From Hydrogenophaga sp. (lineage in GTDB: Bacteria > Pseudomonadota > Gammaproteobacteria > Burkholderiales > Burkholderiaceae_C), in NCBI RefSeq assembly GCF_026125785.1, contig NZ_JAHCKL010000020.1:1-64000 (forward strand): a DNA stretch of 64,000 nt, read 5' to 3'. Made by a program: the position numbers and the translations under genes. The notes under the pieces are model-generated. The model made no database searches. It saw only the letters and a list, made by a program, of their open reading frames with translations, and had not been told where the DNA came from. This document shows, in pieces, positions 12,210 through 20,748 of the stretch; position 1 is the first letter of the stretch; every line of letters starts with the position of its first letter.

Positions 12210-13113
12210 AGGGCTTCATCGACCAGCATCGACAGGCCTACGGGGTCGAGTCGATCTGCAAGGTGTTGCAGGTCGCCCCGTCAGGCTATTGGCGCCACGC
12301 CGCCGAGCAGCGCAACCCCGAGCGACGTTGCGCCAGATCTCAACGCGACGATGCCTTGGTGCCGCACATCCAGCGCGTGTGGCACGCCAACATGCAGGTC
12401 TACGGCGCCGACAAGGTCTGGAAGCAGCTCAATCGCGAAGGCATCACGATTGCCCGCTGCACGGTAGAACGGCTGATGCGGCGCTTGGGTTTGCAGGGCG
12501 TGCGCCGTGGCAGGTGGTGCGCACCACCGTCAGCGACGCTCGGGCGCCATGCCCGCTGGACCGGGTCAACCGTGTGTTCCGAGCAGACCGTCCCAACCTG
12601 CTCTGGGTCTCGGACTTCACCTACGTCTCCACCTGGCAAGGCTGGCTGTATGTGGCCTTCGTGATCGACGTGTACGCACGGCGCATCGTGGGCTGGCGGG
12701 TGAGCAGTTCGATGCGCACGGACTTCGTGCTTGATGCGCTGGAGCAGGCGCTGTACGCCCGCCAGCCTGAGCGCGACGGCAGCCTGGTCTGTCACTCCGA
12801 CAGGGGATCGCAATACGTCAGCATCCGCTACACCGAGCGACTGGCCGAGGCAGGCATCGAGCCCTCAGTGGGCAGCAAGGGCGACAGCTACGACAACGCC
12901 CTGGCCGAGACGATCAACGGGCTGTACAAGGCCGAATTGATCCACCGGCGGGCACCCTGGAAGACCAAGGAGTCGGTGGAGCTGGCCACCCTCGAATGGG
13001 TGTCATGGTTCAACCACCACCGGTTGCTTGAGCCCATCGGCTACATCCCGCCCGCCGAGGCTGAGGCAAACTACTACCGGCAATTCGCCAATCAGGCCGC
13101 AACGTCGACCTGA
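12170..13113 (+). pseudogene. IS3-family transposase OrfB, frameshifted
   Basis: Catalytic half of the transposase. The N-terminal part is read in one frame through LMRRLGLQGVRRG. The rest is in another frame starting VVRTTVSDARAPCPLDRVNR. The two join in the expected family order, and a single missing base near 12510-12513 explains the switch. The DDE residues lie in the downstream part: Asp in WVSDFTYV, Asp in CHSDRGSQY, Glu in NALAETINGLYK. A protein made from either frame alone would lack half of the enzyme. Confidence 0.88.
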
Positions 13114-13139
13114 CTTAAACCAACCGGCCTCCACGATTT

Positions 13140-13152
13140 CCGGGGCGGTTCA
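13140..13152 (-). repeat. IS right inverted repeat
   Basis: CCGGGGCGGTTCA, the exact reverse complement of the left end. It lies 13 nt from the stop codon of the neighbouring marR gene. Confidence 0.93.
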
Positions 13153-13165
13153 TTCTTGCTCGCGT

Positions 13166-13597
13166 TCAATCGATGAGCTTGAGAAGGAGGCGGATCAGCA
13201 CCTTCCGCTCCTCGGGCGCGAGCTTCGAAAGAGCATCGTTGCGAATATCCCAAGCGGCTTCGGCCACCTCTTCCAGTAGACGCTCGCCGGCACTGGTCAC
13301 GTAGAGTGCACGCGCCCGTCGGTCCACTTCGTGCGGCTCGCGCGTCAACAGCTTCTTTTGCTCCAGGCGATCCAACACGCCGGTCAGAGTGGGGCGGTCG
13401 AAGGAGAGCAACTGAGCGATCCGCGTGGCGTCCACACCGGGTTCTTCCTTAGCCGCTACAAGAATGCCGAACTGCGACGCAGTGAGATTGAACGGCGCCA
13501 GATGTTGTGCGGCCACGGTGGTCGTGGCGTTGTACGCCCTTCTGAGCAACGCCACGGGCGAAGTCTGCAGGTCGCGAATCGAGATCAACTTCGTCAC
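13166..13597 (-). CDS. MarR-family transcriptional regulator
   Basis: A 143-aa winged-helix regulator: [22 protein letters not shown] ... [20 protein letters not shown] and wing [13 protein letters not shown]. The start is uncertain. I prefer GTG at 13597, which gives the usual MarR length; a TTG at 13627 would add 10 residues. It is divergent from the thiolase stub, with a promoter and palindrome between, so that gene was probably its target. The IS right end sits just beyond its stop codon. Confidence 0.85.
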   Translation of the reverse strand: MTKLISIRDLQTSPVALLRRAYNATTTVAAQHLAPFNLTASQFGILVAAKEEPGVDATRIAQLLSFDRPTLTGVLDRLEQKKLLTREPHEVDRRARALYVTSAGERLLEEVAEAAWDIRNDALSKLAPEERKVLIRLLLKLID

Positions 13598-13696
13598 AGG
13601 TGAGCCGTGGTTGCTTTGTAGATGCAAATGATTCTAGCGACACGCATGTTGCGTCGAGCGCTCCACCGACTTGCGTGCGCGCTGTGCAATTTCTTG

Positions 13697-13742
13697 TTGC
13701 AGCGATTTGATTGTCATGAATATAATGTTTGTACGAAACAAA
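13697..13742 (+). promoter_or_regulatory. Sigma70-type promoter with overlapping palindromic operator
   Basis: TTGCAG (13697-13702), an 18-nt spacer, then TATAAT (13721-13726). TTTGT-ACGAA-ACAAA (13728-13742) overlaps the expected transcription start and is a good candidate site for the divergent MarR protein. Confidence 0.6.
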
Positions 13743-13761
13743 TAAACATGGAGACAAGATC

Positions 13762-13932
13762 GTGAAGAGAAGCGAAAGGCCGGTCATCGTGGGCGTCGGG
13801 CAGATGAACGACGCGAGCACGCCCGTGGCGCAAGCGCGTTCACCCATGCAACTGATCGAAGCCGCCTGCCGCGCGGCCGAGCGCGATGCCGGCGTGTCGA
13901 GCTTGTTGAGCCAGGCGGATTCGATCACGGTC
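13762..13932 (+). pseudogene. Thiolase / acetyl-CoA acetyltransferase, N-terminal stub
   Basis: Only the first 55-57 residues are present. The start is GTG at 13762 after GGAGACAAG, and [16 protein letters not shown] is typical of the N-terminus of thiolase-superfamily acetyl-CoA acetyltransferases of about 400-500 aa. After about 13932 the same frame reads antisense hutU and soon stops. The catalytic cysteine and histidines are lost. The promoter appears intact, so a transcript may still be made into antisense hutU sequence. Confidence 0.75.
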
Positions 13933-14618
13933 ACCAGGGCCAGCGCTTCGTCGAGGTCGCGCGCCTGCTTGTCCACGTAGCGCGTGCGCAGGCGAAAGTC
14001 GATGCTGCTTTGCTGGCATTCGATGGTCAGGGACACCGCGCCCGCCAGCGTGGCGGCCAGCGGTTGCGCGCCACCCATGCCGCCGAGCCCTGCGGTGAGG
14101 ATCCAGCGTCCACTCCAGTCGTTGCCGTAGTGCTGCCGCCCCGCTTCCACGAAGGTCTCGAAAGTACCCTGCACGATGCCCTGGCTGCCGATGTAGATCC
14201 AGCTGCCCGCGGTCATCTGGCCATACATGAACAGGCCCTTGCGGTCGAGTTCGTTGAAGTGGTCCCAGTTCGCCCACTTGGGTACCAGGTTGGCGTTGGC
14301 GATCAGGACGCGCGGCGCATGGGCATGTGTCTTGAACACACCGACCGGCTTGCCCGACTGCACCAACAGCGTTTCGTCCTCTTCCAGTTCGCGCAGCGAC
14401 GCCAGGATCTGGTCAAAGCAGGCCCAGTCGCGCGCCGCACGCCCGATGCCGCCGTAGACCACCAGATGCTGGGGGTTCTCCGCCACCTCCGGGTCGAGGT
14501 TGTTCTGCAGCATCCGGTACGCGGCTTCTGCCACCCAGTTCTTGCACGCCAGATCGGGTCCGCGAGGGGCGCGGATGGTGCGGGTCGGGTCCAGGCGGGG
14601 GTCGGTGTTGGTGTTCAT
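13932..14618 (-). pseudogene. hutU: Urocanate hydratase, truncated after about 229 residues
   Basis: The start and N-terminal part are well preserved ([66 protein letters not shown]). Homology stops after [11 protein letters not shown], where the sequence turns into the reverse complement of a thiolase gene. Full-length HutU is about 555 aa, so roughly 60% is lost, including the active-site cysteine region. HutU hydrates urocanate to imidazolonepropionate in histidine breakdown; this copy cannot be functional. No other hut enzyme gene remains in the window. Confidence 0.88.
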
Positions 14619-14691
14619 GGCTGTGGGGCGGTACGCCTTTGGTATTCGATGTGGGTTGAAATCTGTACAAATTCAGATGCGTTTGCCTAAG

Positions 14692-14703
14692 TCGTATATA
14701 CAT
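14692..14703. promoter_or_regulatory. Candidate HutC operator
   Basis: The palindrome GTATATAC (14694-14701), extended to CGTATATACA, is close to the TGTATATACA-type sites known for HutC. It lies between the divergent hutU start (14618) and hutC start (14786), where a repressor controlling both would bind. Confidence 0.6.
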
Positions 14704-14785
14704 TATGGTGGCCGTCGGTCAGGTTCGTAAATACAATGGAGCGGCTATTTCACTGGTGAAAACCCTGGGTCCGAAAGGAGAGCCT

Positions 14786-15493
14786 TTGTCGACCAATCCC
14801 CGCGAGCCCGCCTACCAGCGGATCAAGGCCCATGTCCTGGCCCATATCCACAATGGTTTGTGGAAGGAGGGGGATCTCATCCCCGGGGAAGAAGCCCTGG
14901 CGCGCGAATTCGGCGTTTCCCGCATGACCGTCAACCGGGCCATTCGCGAGCTCAGCGATGAACAGACGGTGGAGCGGGTGCAGGGCTCAGGCACCTACGT
15001 GGCGCAGCAGAAGTACCAGTCCACGCTGGTGGCCATCCGCAACATTGCCGAGGAAATCGCGGCGCGCGGCCACGCGCACCGCAGCGACCTGCACCGCCTG
15101 GAGCGGGTCAAGGCAACGGACACCCTGGCGCACGAGTTTCACCTGCCGGTTGGCGACCCGCTGTTCCATTCGGTGGTGGTGCACCTGGAGAACGAAAAGC
15201 CGATCCAGGTGGAGGACCGCTACGTCAACCCGGCGGTGGCGCCGCACTACATGCAGCAGGATTTCTCCTGCCTCACGCCCAACGCCTACCTGATGCGCGT
15301 GGCGCCCTTGCAAGGCGTGCAGTTCTCGATCGAAGCCCGCCTGCCGCCTCCCGAGGTGCGCGAGATGTTGCACATGCCGCGCGAAGAGCCTTGCCTGTTG
15401 CTGCACCGCCAGACGCGCTCGATGGGACAGGTCGCCGCCGTCGCCACCATGTGGCACCCCGCGTCACGGTACCGTTTCACCGGCAGTTTTTAA
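14786..15493 (+). CDS. hutC: Histidine utilization repressor HutC (GntR family)
   Basis: A 235-aa protein: N-terminal GntR winged helix (LIPGEEALAREFGVSRMTVN) and a C-terminal UTRA ligand-binding domain (VEDRYVNPAVAPHYMQQDF, LLLHRQTRSMG). In characterised systems urocanate relieves repression. I chose TTG at 14786 because it has AAAGGAG five to eight bases upstream and gives the family length. The ATG at 14705 would start inside the operator region. The gene is intact although its main target hutU is truncated here. Confidence 0.9.
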   Translation: MSTNPREPAYQRIKAHVLAHIHNGLWKEGDLIPGEEALAREFGVSRMTVNRAIRELSDEQTVERVQGSGTYVAQQKYQSTLVAIRNIAEEIAARGHAHRSDLHRLERVKATDTLAHEFHLPVGDPLFHSVVVHLENEKPIQVEDRYVNPAVAPHYMQQDFSCLTPNAYLMRVAPLQGVQFSIEARLPPPEVREMLHMPREEPCLLLHRQTRSMGQVAAVATMWHPASRYRFTGSF

Positions 15494-15510
15494 GCCGCCC
15501 GTCGACCTGC

Positions 15511-17325
15511 TCAGGGCTGCTCCAGCATGGCGCCCAGCACCTCGCGCAGGCGCGCGGGGCGAAGGGGTTTGTGTTCAAGGCGGATCTGCTCGCTTCGGGC
15601 GCGTTGCTGGTGCGCCGGGTTGAGGTCACCGGTCAGCATCACCGCGGGCAGATGGTCCACGCCCATCCGTTGCCGCAGCGAGCCTATGGCGTCGAAGCCG
15701 GACTCGGGCAGGCTCAGGTGCAGGTCCGAGAGAATCAGCTTGGGGGTGATGTGCAGGCGATCCAGCAGTGCCAGCACTTCATGGGGCGTGGCACCTGCCA
15801 CCGGCTGGCAGCCCCAGGTTCGCAACATCTCGCTCAAGCCCTCCAGGATCACGGGGTCGTTCTCGATGACGGCGACCACGCCGTGCAACGCCACCGCGTC
15901 GGCGATCTCGGGGGCTTGGGTCTTGCCTGCCAGCAGGCGTTCGCCGAGGTGAATGGAGAAACGGCTGCCCTCGCCGGGCATCGACTGTACCTCCAACGCA
16001 TGGCCGAGGAGCGCCGCGCAGCGCCGCACGATGCCCAGGCCCAGGCCGATGCCGACGTCAAAGCGCAGGGACTGCGCATCGCTGGTCACGTAGTCCTTGA
16101 ACACTTCGTCCAGCCGGTCGGCGGCTATGCCTGAGCCAGAGTCCTGCACGTGCAGAAAGACCTGGTCGTCGCGCTGCTCCACGTACACCCTGACCCAGCC
16201 CTTGTGGGTGTACTTGATGGCGTTGGACACCAGGTTGAAGAGCATGCGGTGCAGCAGGTGCGCGTCGGACCGCACCGACGCGGAGGTCTGGACAATGCGC
16301 AGCGTCAGGCCCTTGCGGCGTGCGATGGGGCCGAAGGTGCGCATCGTCTCGTCCAGCACCTCCTGCAAAGGGACGCTGCGCAGCGCCACGGGGAACTGGC
16401 CAGCGTCCATGCGCGTGAAATCCAGCAGATTGGTGAGCATCTCGGAGAGTGATTCCACGCAGTCCGTGGCCATGGTCAGCCGGCGTCGCAGGGTTTGTGG
16501 CTCCTGGGTGCGCCGCACGATTTCCATGAGCAGCCCCAAGGCGTGCACCGGTTGGCGCAGGTCATGGCTGGCGGCCGCCAGCAGAAGGGTCTTGGACTGT
16601 GCCATCTGCTCCAGGGTGGTGTTGCGTTTGGACAGTTCGCGGGCCAGATGCTGGTTGCGCAACTGCAACTCGAACTTCTCGCGCAGGCCGCGGTGGAAGT
16701 GGCGCGCCATCACGACGAAGAGGCCGGCGAGCACCGTCAGCGCCACGGCCATGAACGAGCCCAGCCAACCGCCCCAGGCCAACCAGGCGGCGCCGGTGAA
16801 CAGCAGCATGGTCGAGACCAGGGCCACGAACTGGGGCATGGTCAACAGCCTGGGCGCGCCGGCGACCATGGTGGTCACCGCCACCGTCCACAGCAGGTGA
16901 ATGCTGTTGGGCGACCCGGGGAAGGCAATGAACACGGCCGATCCCCACAGTCCGCCGAAGACCATGGACGTGACCACCAAGGTCCGGTGCCAGCTTCGAA
17001 GCCGCTCCTTTCGCTCCGCTTCGCTCCAGCTCGCATAGACGCGGTTCATGCGGTGGCGGGTCAGGATGTAGGTGGCGAAGCTGCCGGCCCACACCAGGCT
17101 CGGCAGCAGGGGAGAAAACGGCTGCATCAACGCAAACAGGGCGATCAGGACGATGGTGTAGGGAATGACCACACCCCTGGCGCCAGCCATGGACTGGTCG
17201 ACGTCGAGGTATTCCAGGGCCGATTGCAGTTCTGCATCGGAAAGCCCCAGGCGGGCGACCGTGCTCTCGCCCCCCGGCCTGGCATCGGCGCCCCCGTCGT
17301 GGTTCGGACCTCTGGCTGCGGCCAT
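15511..17325 (-). CDS. Hybrid sensor histidine kinase with C-terminal receiver domain
   Basis: A 604-aa protein. The N-terminal membrane region has about six helices (residues 52-205), followed by a coiled segment and HisKA with phospho-acceptor His254 in AASHDLRQPVHAL. The HATPase domain carries NLVSNAIKYT, DSGSGI and GIGLGLGIV. The C-terminal receiver has phospho-acceptor Asp534 in LILSDLHLS. No partner response regulator is adjacent, so it probably phosphorelays to a distant regulator. The input signal is unknown. Confidence 0.92.
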   Translation of the reverse strand: MAAARGPNHDGGADARPGGESTVARLGLSDAELQSALEYLDVDQSMAGARGVVIPYTIVLIALFALMQPFSPLLPSLVWAGSFATYILTRHRMNRVYASWSEAERKERLRSWHRTLVVTSMVFGGLWGSAVFIAFPGSPNSIHLLWTVAVTTMVAGAPRLLTMPQFVALVSTMLLFTGAAWLAWGGWLGSFMAVALTVLAGLFVVMARHFHRGLREKFELQLRNQHLARELSKRNTTLEQMAQSKTLLLAAASHDLRQPVHALGLLMEIVRRTQEPQTLRRRLTMATDCVESLSEMLTNLLDFTRMDAGQFPVALRSVPLQEVLDETMRTFGPIARRKGLTLRIVQTSASVRSDAHLLHRMLFNLVSNAIKYTHKGWVRVYVEQRDDQVFLHVQDSGSGIAADRLDEVFKDYVTSDAQSLRFDVGIGLGLGIVRRCAALLGHALEVQSMPGEGSRFSIHLGERLLAGKTQAPEIADAVALHGVVAVIENDPVILEGLSEMLRTWGCQPVAGATPHEVLALLDRLHITPKLILSDLHLSLPESGFDAIGSLRQRMGVDHLPAVMLTGDLNPAHQQRARSEQIRLEHKPLRPARLREVLGAMLEQP

Positions 17326-17400
17326 GTCATCACCCCACTTCGTACGCCATCCTCTTCTGGTGCAGCCACTTCGTGCGGCCTTTTGTGCGACGGCGCGGTA

Positions 17401-18405
17401 TCACCCCGGAAGCAATGTAGCGGAAATGCCGTCGTTGCGGAATGCGCGCGCCGGCGTCTTTTGGGACGAGGCGCCGTTCGGCGGGGGCCCATTCTGGGGA
17501 CTGCGTTTGAGCGCAAGCCACAGGCGATCCACCGCTGGCTGGCAACGTCTGGAAGGGTCTGGGCGCAGGCGCAGCGCCGCCACATCAAGCGTGAGCTGCG
17601 GCCACGCGGGCACCGGCAGCAATCGGCCATCGTCCAGTTCGGGCTGCACGCACCGGGCGGGCAGGAACGCCACCCCCAGCCCGGCCTGGGTCAGGGCCTT
17701 GAGAACGGTGCAGTCGTCGGCGGTGGCGGCGGTCCGGATGGTCCGCTCCAGACCGCGCGTGGCCAGCGACTGGCGGATCGCGGTGTCGATCCCGGTGGAC
17801 GGTGCATGCGCCAGATACGGTGTCGACGCCGCAGTGCCGTCCGCCATCCCATGCAGCGGCAGACCGTCCGGGCCGGGGCGCGAGCATGGCAGCAGGCGTT
17901 CCTGGCCCAATGGCCAGGCCTCCCAGCGCGGGTCCTGCGGCTCGGGAGCGCTGCCGGCCCAGCGCCAGGTCAGGAGCACGTCGAGGTCGCCCTGAACGAG
18001 GCCGGCCACATCCGCAGGTGGGCCATGCGCCAGGAGGCGGACGTTCAAGTTGCCGAGCAGGTTCTCCCGTTCCTGTATCCAGGCGGGCAGAAAGCCTTGA
18101 GCCAGCAGGTGCGGCGCCGCGATGCGCACCTCCTCGCGGCGTTCGCCGATGTGAGCCTCCAGCATGGCCTGCGTGCGCCGCACCCTGTTGGTCAGCGCGG
18201 GCGCGTCGGCCAGCAGGCGCTGACCCGCGGGCGTGAGCTGCAGCGGGTGGGCGACCCGGTCCACCAGCGTGGCCATCGCCCAGGATTCGAGGGCGCGGAT
18301 GCGGCGCGAGAACGCGGGCTGGGTGATGCGCCGAAGTTGTGCCGCGCGGCTGAAGCTGCGTGTCTGCGCAAGCGTCATGAAGTCGATCAACCAGTCGGTC
18401 TGCAT
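17401..18405 (-). CDS. LysR-family transcriptional regulator
   Basis: A 334-aa protein with N-terminal HTH (WLIDFMTLAQTRSFSRAAQL ... ITQPAFSRRIRALESW) and a periplasmic-binding-protein-like effector domain. The C-terminal 35 residues are low-complexity and extend beyond the usual family length. It is divergent from the MFS exporter gene (207 nt apart), which is the obvious candidate target. Confidence 0.9.
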   Translation of the reverse strand: MQTDWLIDFMTLAQTRSFSRAAQLRRITQPAFSRRIRALESWAMATLVDRVAHPLQLTPAGQRLLADAPALTNRVRRTQAMLEAHIGERREEVRIAAPHLLAQGFLPAWIQERENLLGNLNVRLLAHGPPADVAGLVQGDLDVLLTWRWAGSAPEPQDPRWEAWPLGQERLLPCSRPGPDGLPLHGMADGTAASTPYLAHAPSTGIDTAIRQSLATRGLERTIRTAATADDCTVLKALTQAGLGVAFLPARCVQPELDDGRLLPVPAWPQLTLDVAALRLRPDPSRRCQPAVDRLWLALKRSPQNGPPPNGASSQKTPARAFRNDGISATLLPG

Positions 18406-18612
18406 GGGAAGGCGGCGGCGTTGCGCGCAAGGTCCGCCAGCATAGTGCCGCGCGGCGCGGAGCAGGTCTCCTGTTCACCGGCTGCGAGCATGCAAGGCCC
18501 AGTCGGGGAAATCGGGTCACGCACGACGGGTATGGCCCCTCTGCCAGAATGCCGGTGCTGGATGACCCCACCTGCCGCGAGCGGGCGCCAGCCTTGACGA
18601 CGGACCAGGCCC

Positions 18613-19818
18613 ATGACTTCTGACGCTTCCGCCGCGCGCCCGTCGCACGGTCCCCTCATTGCCAACCTGCTGGCCCAGCTCGCCCTCGGTCTGGTGGTGA
18701 TGACCATCTGCATCCCCTCCATGCAGGAATGGGGCGGCCAGTTCGGCGCCAGCCAGGCTGCGGTGCAGCTCACCTTCAGCGCCTACGTTGCGGCCTATGG
18801 CGGGCTGCAATTGCTGTATGGGCCGCTGTCGGACCGGCTGGGCCGCAAGCCGGTGCTGCTGTTCGGTATTGCGTTGACCGGCCTGGGCTCGGTACTCGGC
18901 GCGCTGGCCAGCGACCTCGCGCTGCTGACGGCGGCGCGTGTGCTGCAGGGTGCGGGCAGCGCCGCCGGCATGGTGGTTGGCCGGGCCATGGTGCAGGACC
19001 TGTTCCACGGACCCGAGCGCACCCGGGTGATGGCCTATGTCGGCATGGCCATGGGCCTGTGCCCGCCGCTGGCCACCATCATCGGTGGCCAGTTGCATGT
19101 GCGCCTGGGCTGGCAGGCCAACTTCGTGCTGGTGGCGGTGTTGTCGGCACTGCTGTTTGCCGCGGCGTGGCGCGGCCTGCCCGACCTGAGGCGCGAGCCA
19201 CCGGCGCAGCAGGCGCACTGGCTGCGGGACATGTTGGCCGCCTACGCCCGCCTGGCGCGCGAGCCGGGGTTTCTGCTGTACGTGGCGATCCTGTCGATGA
19301 CCACCGCAACCTTCTACGCCTTTCTGGCTGGCGCGCCCATTGTGCTCGGCAGCTATGGCGTGGGCCCGGACCGCATCGGCTACTACATCATGTGCGTGCC
19401 GCTGTCCTACATCGTGGGCAACTACCTGATCACCCACATGGCCAGCCGCGCGGGGGACCGCACCATGATGCGGCTGGGCCAGGCCAGCACCGTCAGCGGC
19501 CTGGTGCTGGTGCTGGTGCTGGGCCTCTCAGGCCTGGCCACGCCGCTGGCGTTCTCCCTGCCGCTGATCCTGGTGGGTCTGGGCCATGGCCTGCTGGTGC
19601 CGGCCGCGTTGGTGGGCACGGTGGGGCTGTTGCCCGCGCTGGCCGGCTCGGCCGCTGCGGTGGCCGGGCTGATGCAGCAGCTCATGGGGGCGGTCAGCGG
19701 CTATTCGGTGGGGCTGGTGCCGCACCATGGTGCGGTCAACCTGGGCTGGATCATGCTCGGCTTCACGCTGTGTGCGGTGAGCGCGCAACTGGTGCTGCAT
19801 GCCCGCCAGCGCGGCTGA
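18613..19818 (+). CDS. Bcr/CflA-type MFS drug-resistance exporter
   Basis: A 401-aa protein with 12 predicted membrane helices. The MFS motif A region reads YGPLSDRLGRKPVLL, and RVLQGAGSAAGMVVGRAMVQD is characteristic of the Bcr/CflA (DHA1) drug:proton antiporters. Substrate not predictable. The divergent LysR gene is a likely regulator. It ends 8 nt from the convergent lipoprotein gene. Confidence 0.9.
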   Translation: MTSDASAARPSHGPLIANLLAQLALGLVVMTICIPSMQEWGGQFGASQAAVQLTFSAYVAAYGGLQLLYGPLSDRLGRKPVLLFGIALTGLGSVLGALASDLALLTAARVLQGAGSAAGMVVGRAMVQDLFHGPERTRVMAYVGMAMGLCPPLATIIGGQLHVRLGWQANFVLVAVLSALLFAAAWRGLPDLRREPPAQQAHWLRDMLAAYARLAREPGFLLYVAILSMTTATFYAFLAGAPIVLGSYGVGPDRIGYYIMCVPLSYIVGNYLITHMASRAGDRTMMRLGQASTVSGLVLVLVLGLSGLATPLAFSLPLILVGLGHGLLVPAALVGTVGLLPALAGSAAAVAGLMQQLMGAVSGYSVGLVPHHGAVNLGWIMLGFTLCAVSAQLVLHARQRG

Positions 19819-19826
19819 ACACACCC

Positions 19827-20267
19827 CTACCGCCATTCCAGGTCGATCAGCTTCCAGTCGTCGCCCTCGCGCCGCCAGCGCAGCGTGATGGCATAGGGCT
19901 CCACCCGCTCGGGAATCAGACCCTGCGCGCCCGTCATCAGCACCTGGGCCTCGGTGGTGCCGGTGAGCGGCGTGTCCGGGTCCAGGCGGGTGTTGCGGGT
20001 GATGGCAACCACTTTCACGTTCGGGTAGCGCAGGAACAGCAGCGTCATGGTGCGCTGCGCCCATTCGCGATCGAGCTCACCCTGCGCACGGAACCGGGCG
20101 TGCAGCATGTCCATGACGGCGCTCGTCTTGCGGTTCTCCACGTGGTCTTGCAGCCGGTGCACGGCGGCCTCAAGCCTGGCCTGGGGATCGTCCTTGCCGC
20201 AGCCGGTCAATGCCAGCAAGGCGCCGGCCAAGCCCAGCGAAACGGATCGGCGGGTGTGGGCGCTCAT
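19827..20267 (-). CDS. Putative lipoprotein, NTF2-like
   Basis: A 146-aa protein with signal peptide and lipobox (ALLALTGC, lipid-modified Cys at about residue 23), followed by a domain that looks like a small NTF2-type fold (AVHRLQDHVENRKTSAVMDML ... GDDWKLIDLEWR). Its ATG overlaps the stop of the upstream thioesterase gene (ATGA), so they are probably co-translated. Function unknown. Confidence 0.8.
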   Translation of the reverse strand: MSAHTRRSVSLGLAGALLALTGCGKDDPQARLEAAVHRLQDHVENRKTSAVMDMLHARFRAQGELDREWAQRTMTLLFLRYPNVKVVAITRNTRLDPDTPLTGTTEAQVLMTGAQGLIPERVEPYAITLRWRREGDDWKLIDLEWR

Positions 20268-20737
20268 CGGATGGCGGAGAAACGTTGTTCCATTTCCTGG
20301 CGCATGGCACGGCGCACCAACGCAGCCGCATGGCGGCGCTGTTCATCGGGCGTGCCGGGCTCCAGGCGCGGCACCGGCGTGGGCGTGCCTTGGGCATCGA
20401 CCGCCACCATGGTGAAGAAGCAGCTGTTGACGTGGCGCTGTGCCTGGGTGCGGATGTTCTCCGCCAGCACCTTGATGCCCACCTCCATCGACGAGGTGCC
20501 CGTGTGGTTGACCGAGGCGAGGAAGGTCACCAGCTCGCCCACGTGGATGGGCTGGCGGAACATCACCTGGTCCACGCTGAGCGTGACCACGTAGGCGGCG
20601 GCGTAGCGGCTGGCGCAGGCGTAGGCCACTTGGTCGAGCAGCTTGAGGATGGTGCCGCCATGCACCTTGCCCGAGAAGTTGGCGGTGTCTGGCGTCATCA
20701 GCACGGTCATGCTGAGCTGGTGTCTGGGCAGTTCCAT
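20264..20737 (-). CDS. Acyl-CoA thioesterase (hot-dog fold, YciA-like)
   Basis: A 157-aa protein with the acyl-CoA thioesterase pattern: N-terminal TPDTANFSGKVHGGTILKLL followed by DQVAYACASRYA and VDQVMFRQPIHVGELV. The Asn/Asp region of the hot-dog active site is visible. It hydrolyses acyl-CoA to free acid and CoA. I chose the ATG at 20737. It lies 11 nt after the SulP gene and overlaps the lipoprotein start. Confidence 0.9.
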   Translation of the reverse strand: MELPRHQLSMTVLMTPDTANFSGKVHGGTILKLLDQVAYACASRYAAAYVVTLSVDQVMFRQPIHVGELVTFLASVNHTGTSSMEVGIKVLAENIRTQAQRHVNSCFFTMVAVDAQGTPTPVPRLEPGTPDEQRRHAAALVRRAMRQEMEQRFSAIR

Positions 20738-20748
20738 GGTGGGGTGGG

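Larger units (their letters stand above)
11833..13152 (+). mobile_element. IS3-family insertion sequence (1,320 bp), transposase frame broken
   Basis: The element is bounded by 13-bp perfect inverted repeats with TG...CA ends and carries orfA and a DDE-type orfB in the IS3 arrangement. A second conserved block, GGAGGC, lies 7 nt inside each repeat. The three bases outside the ends (CTT left, TTC right) do not match, so no target duplication is visible. orfB contains a 1-nt deletion, so this copy is probably unable to transpose by itself. Confidence 0.93.

Noticed and set aside
11740-14618. Integrated prophage or genomic island at tRNA-Arg
   Set aside because: No integrase, no repeat of the tRNA 3' end at a distance; only an IS element and a deletion junction.
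13932-14618. Intact hutU with a short form
   Set aside because: Homology ends abruptly at codon 229, and the following sequence is the reverse complement of a thiolase.
16495-18597. 700-codon plus-strand frame
   Set aside because: It is antisense to the hybrid kinase and LysR genes, with Arg/Gly/Gln-rich composition typical of shadow frames.
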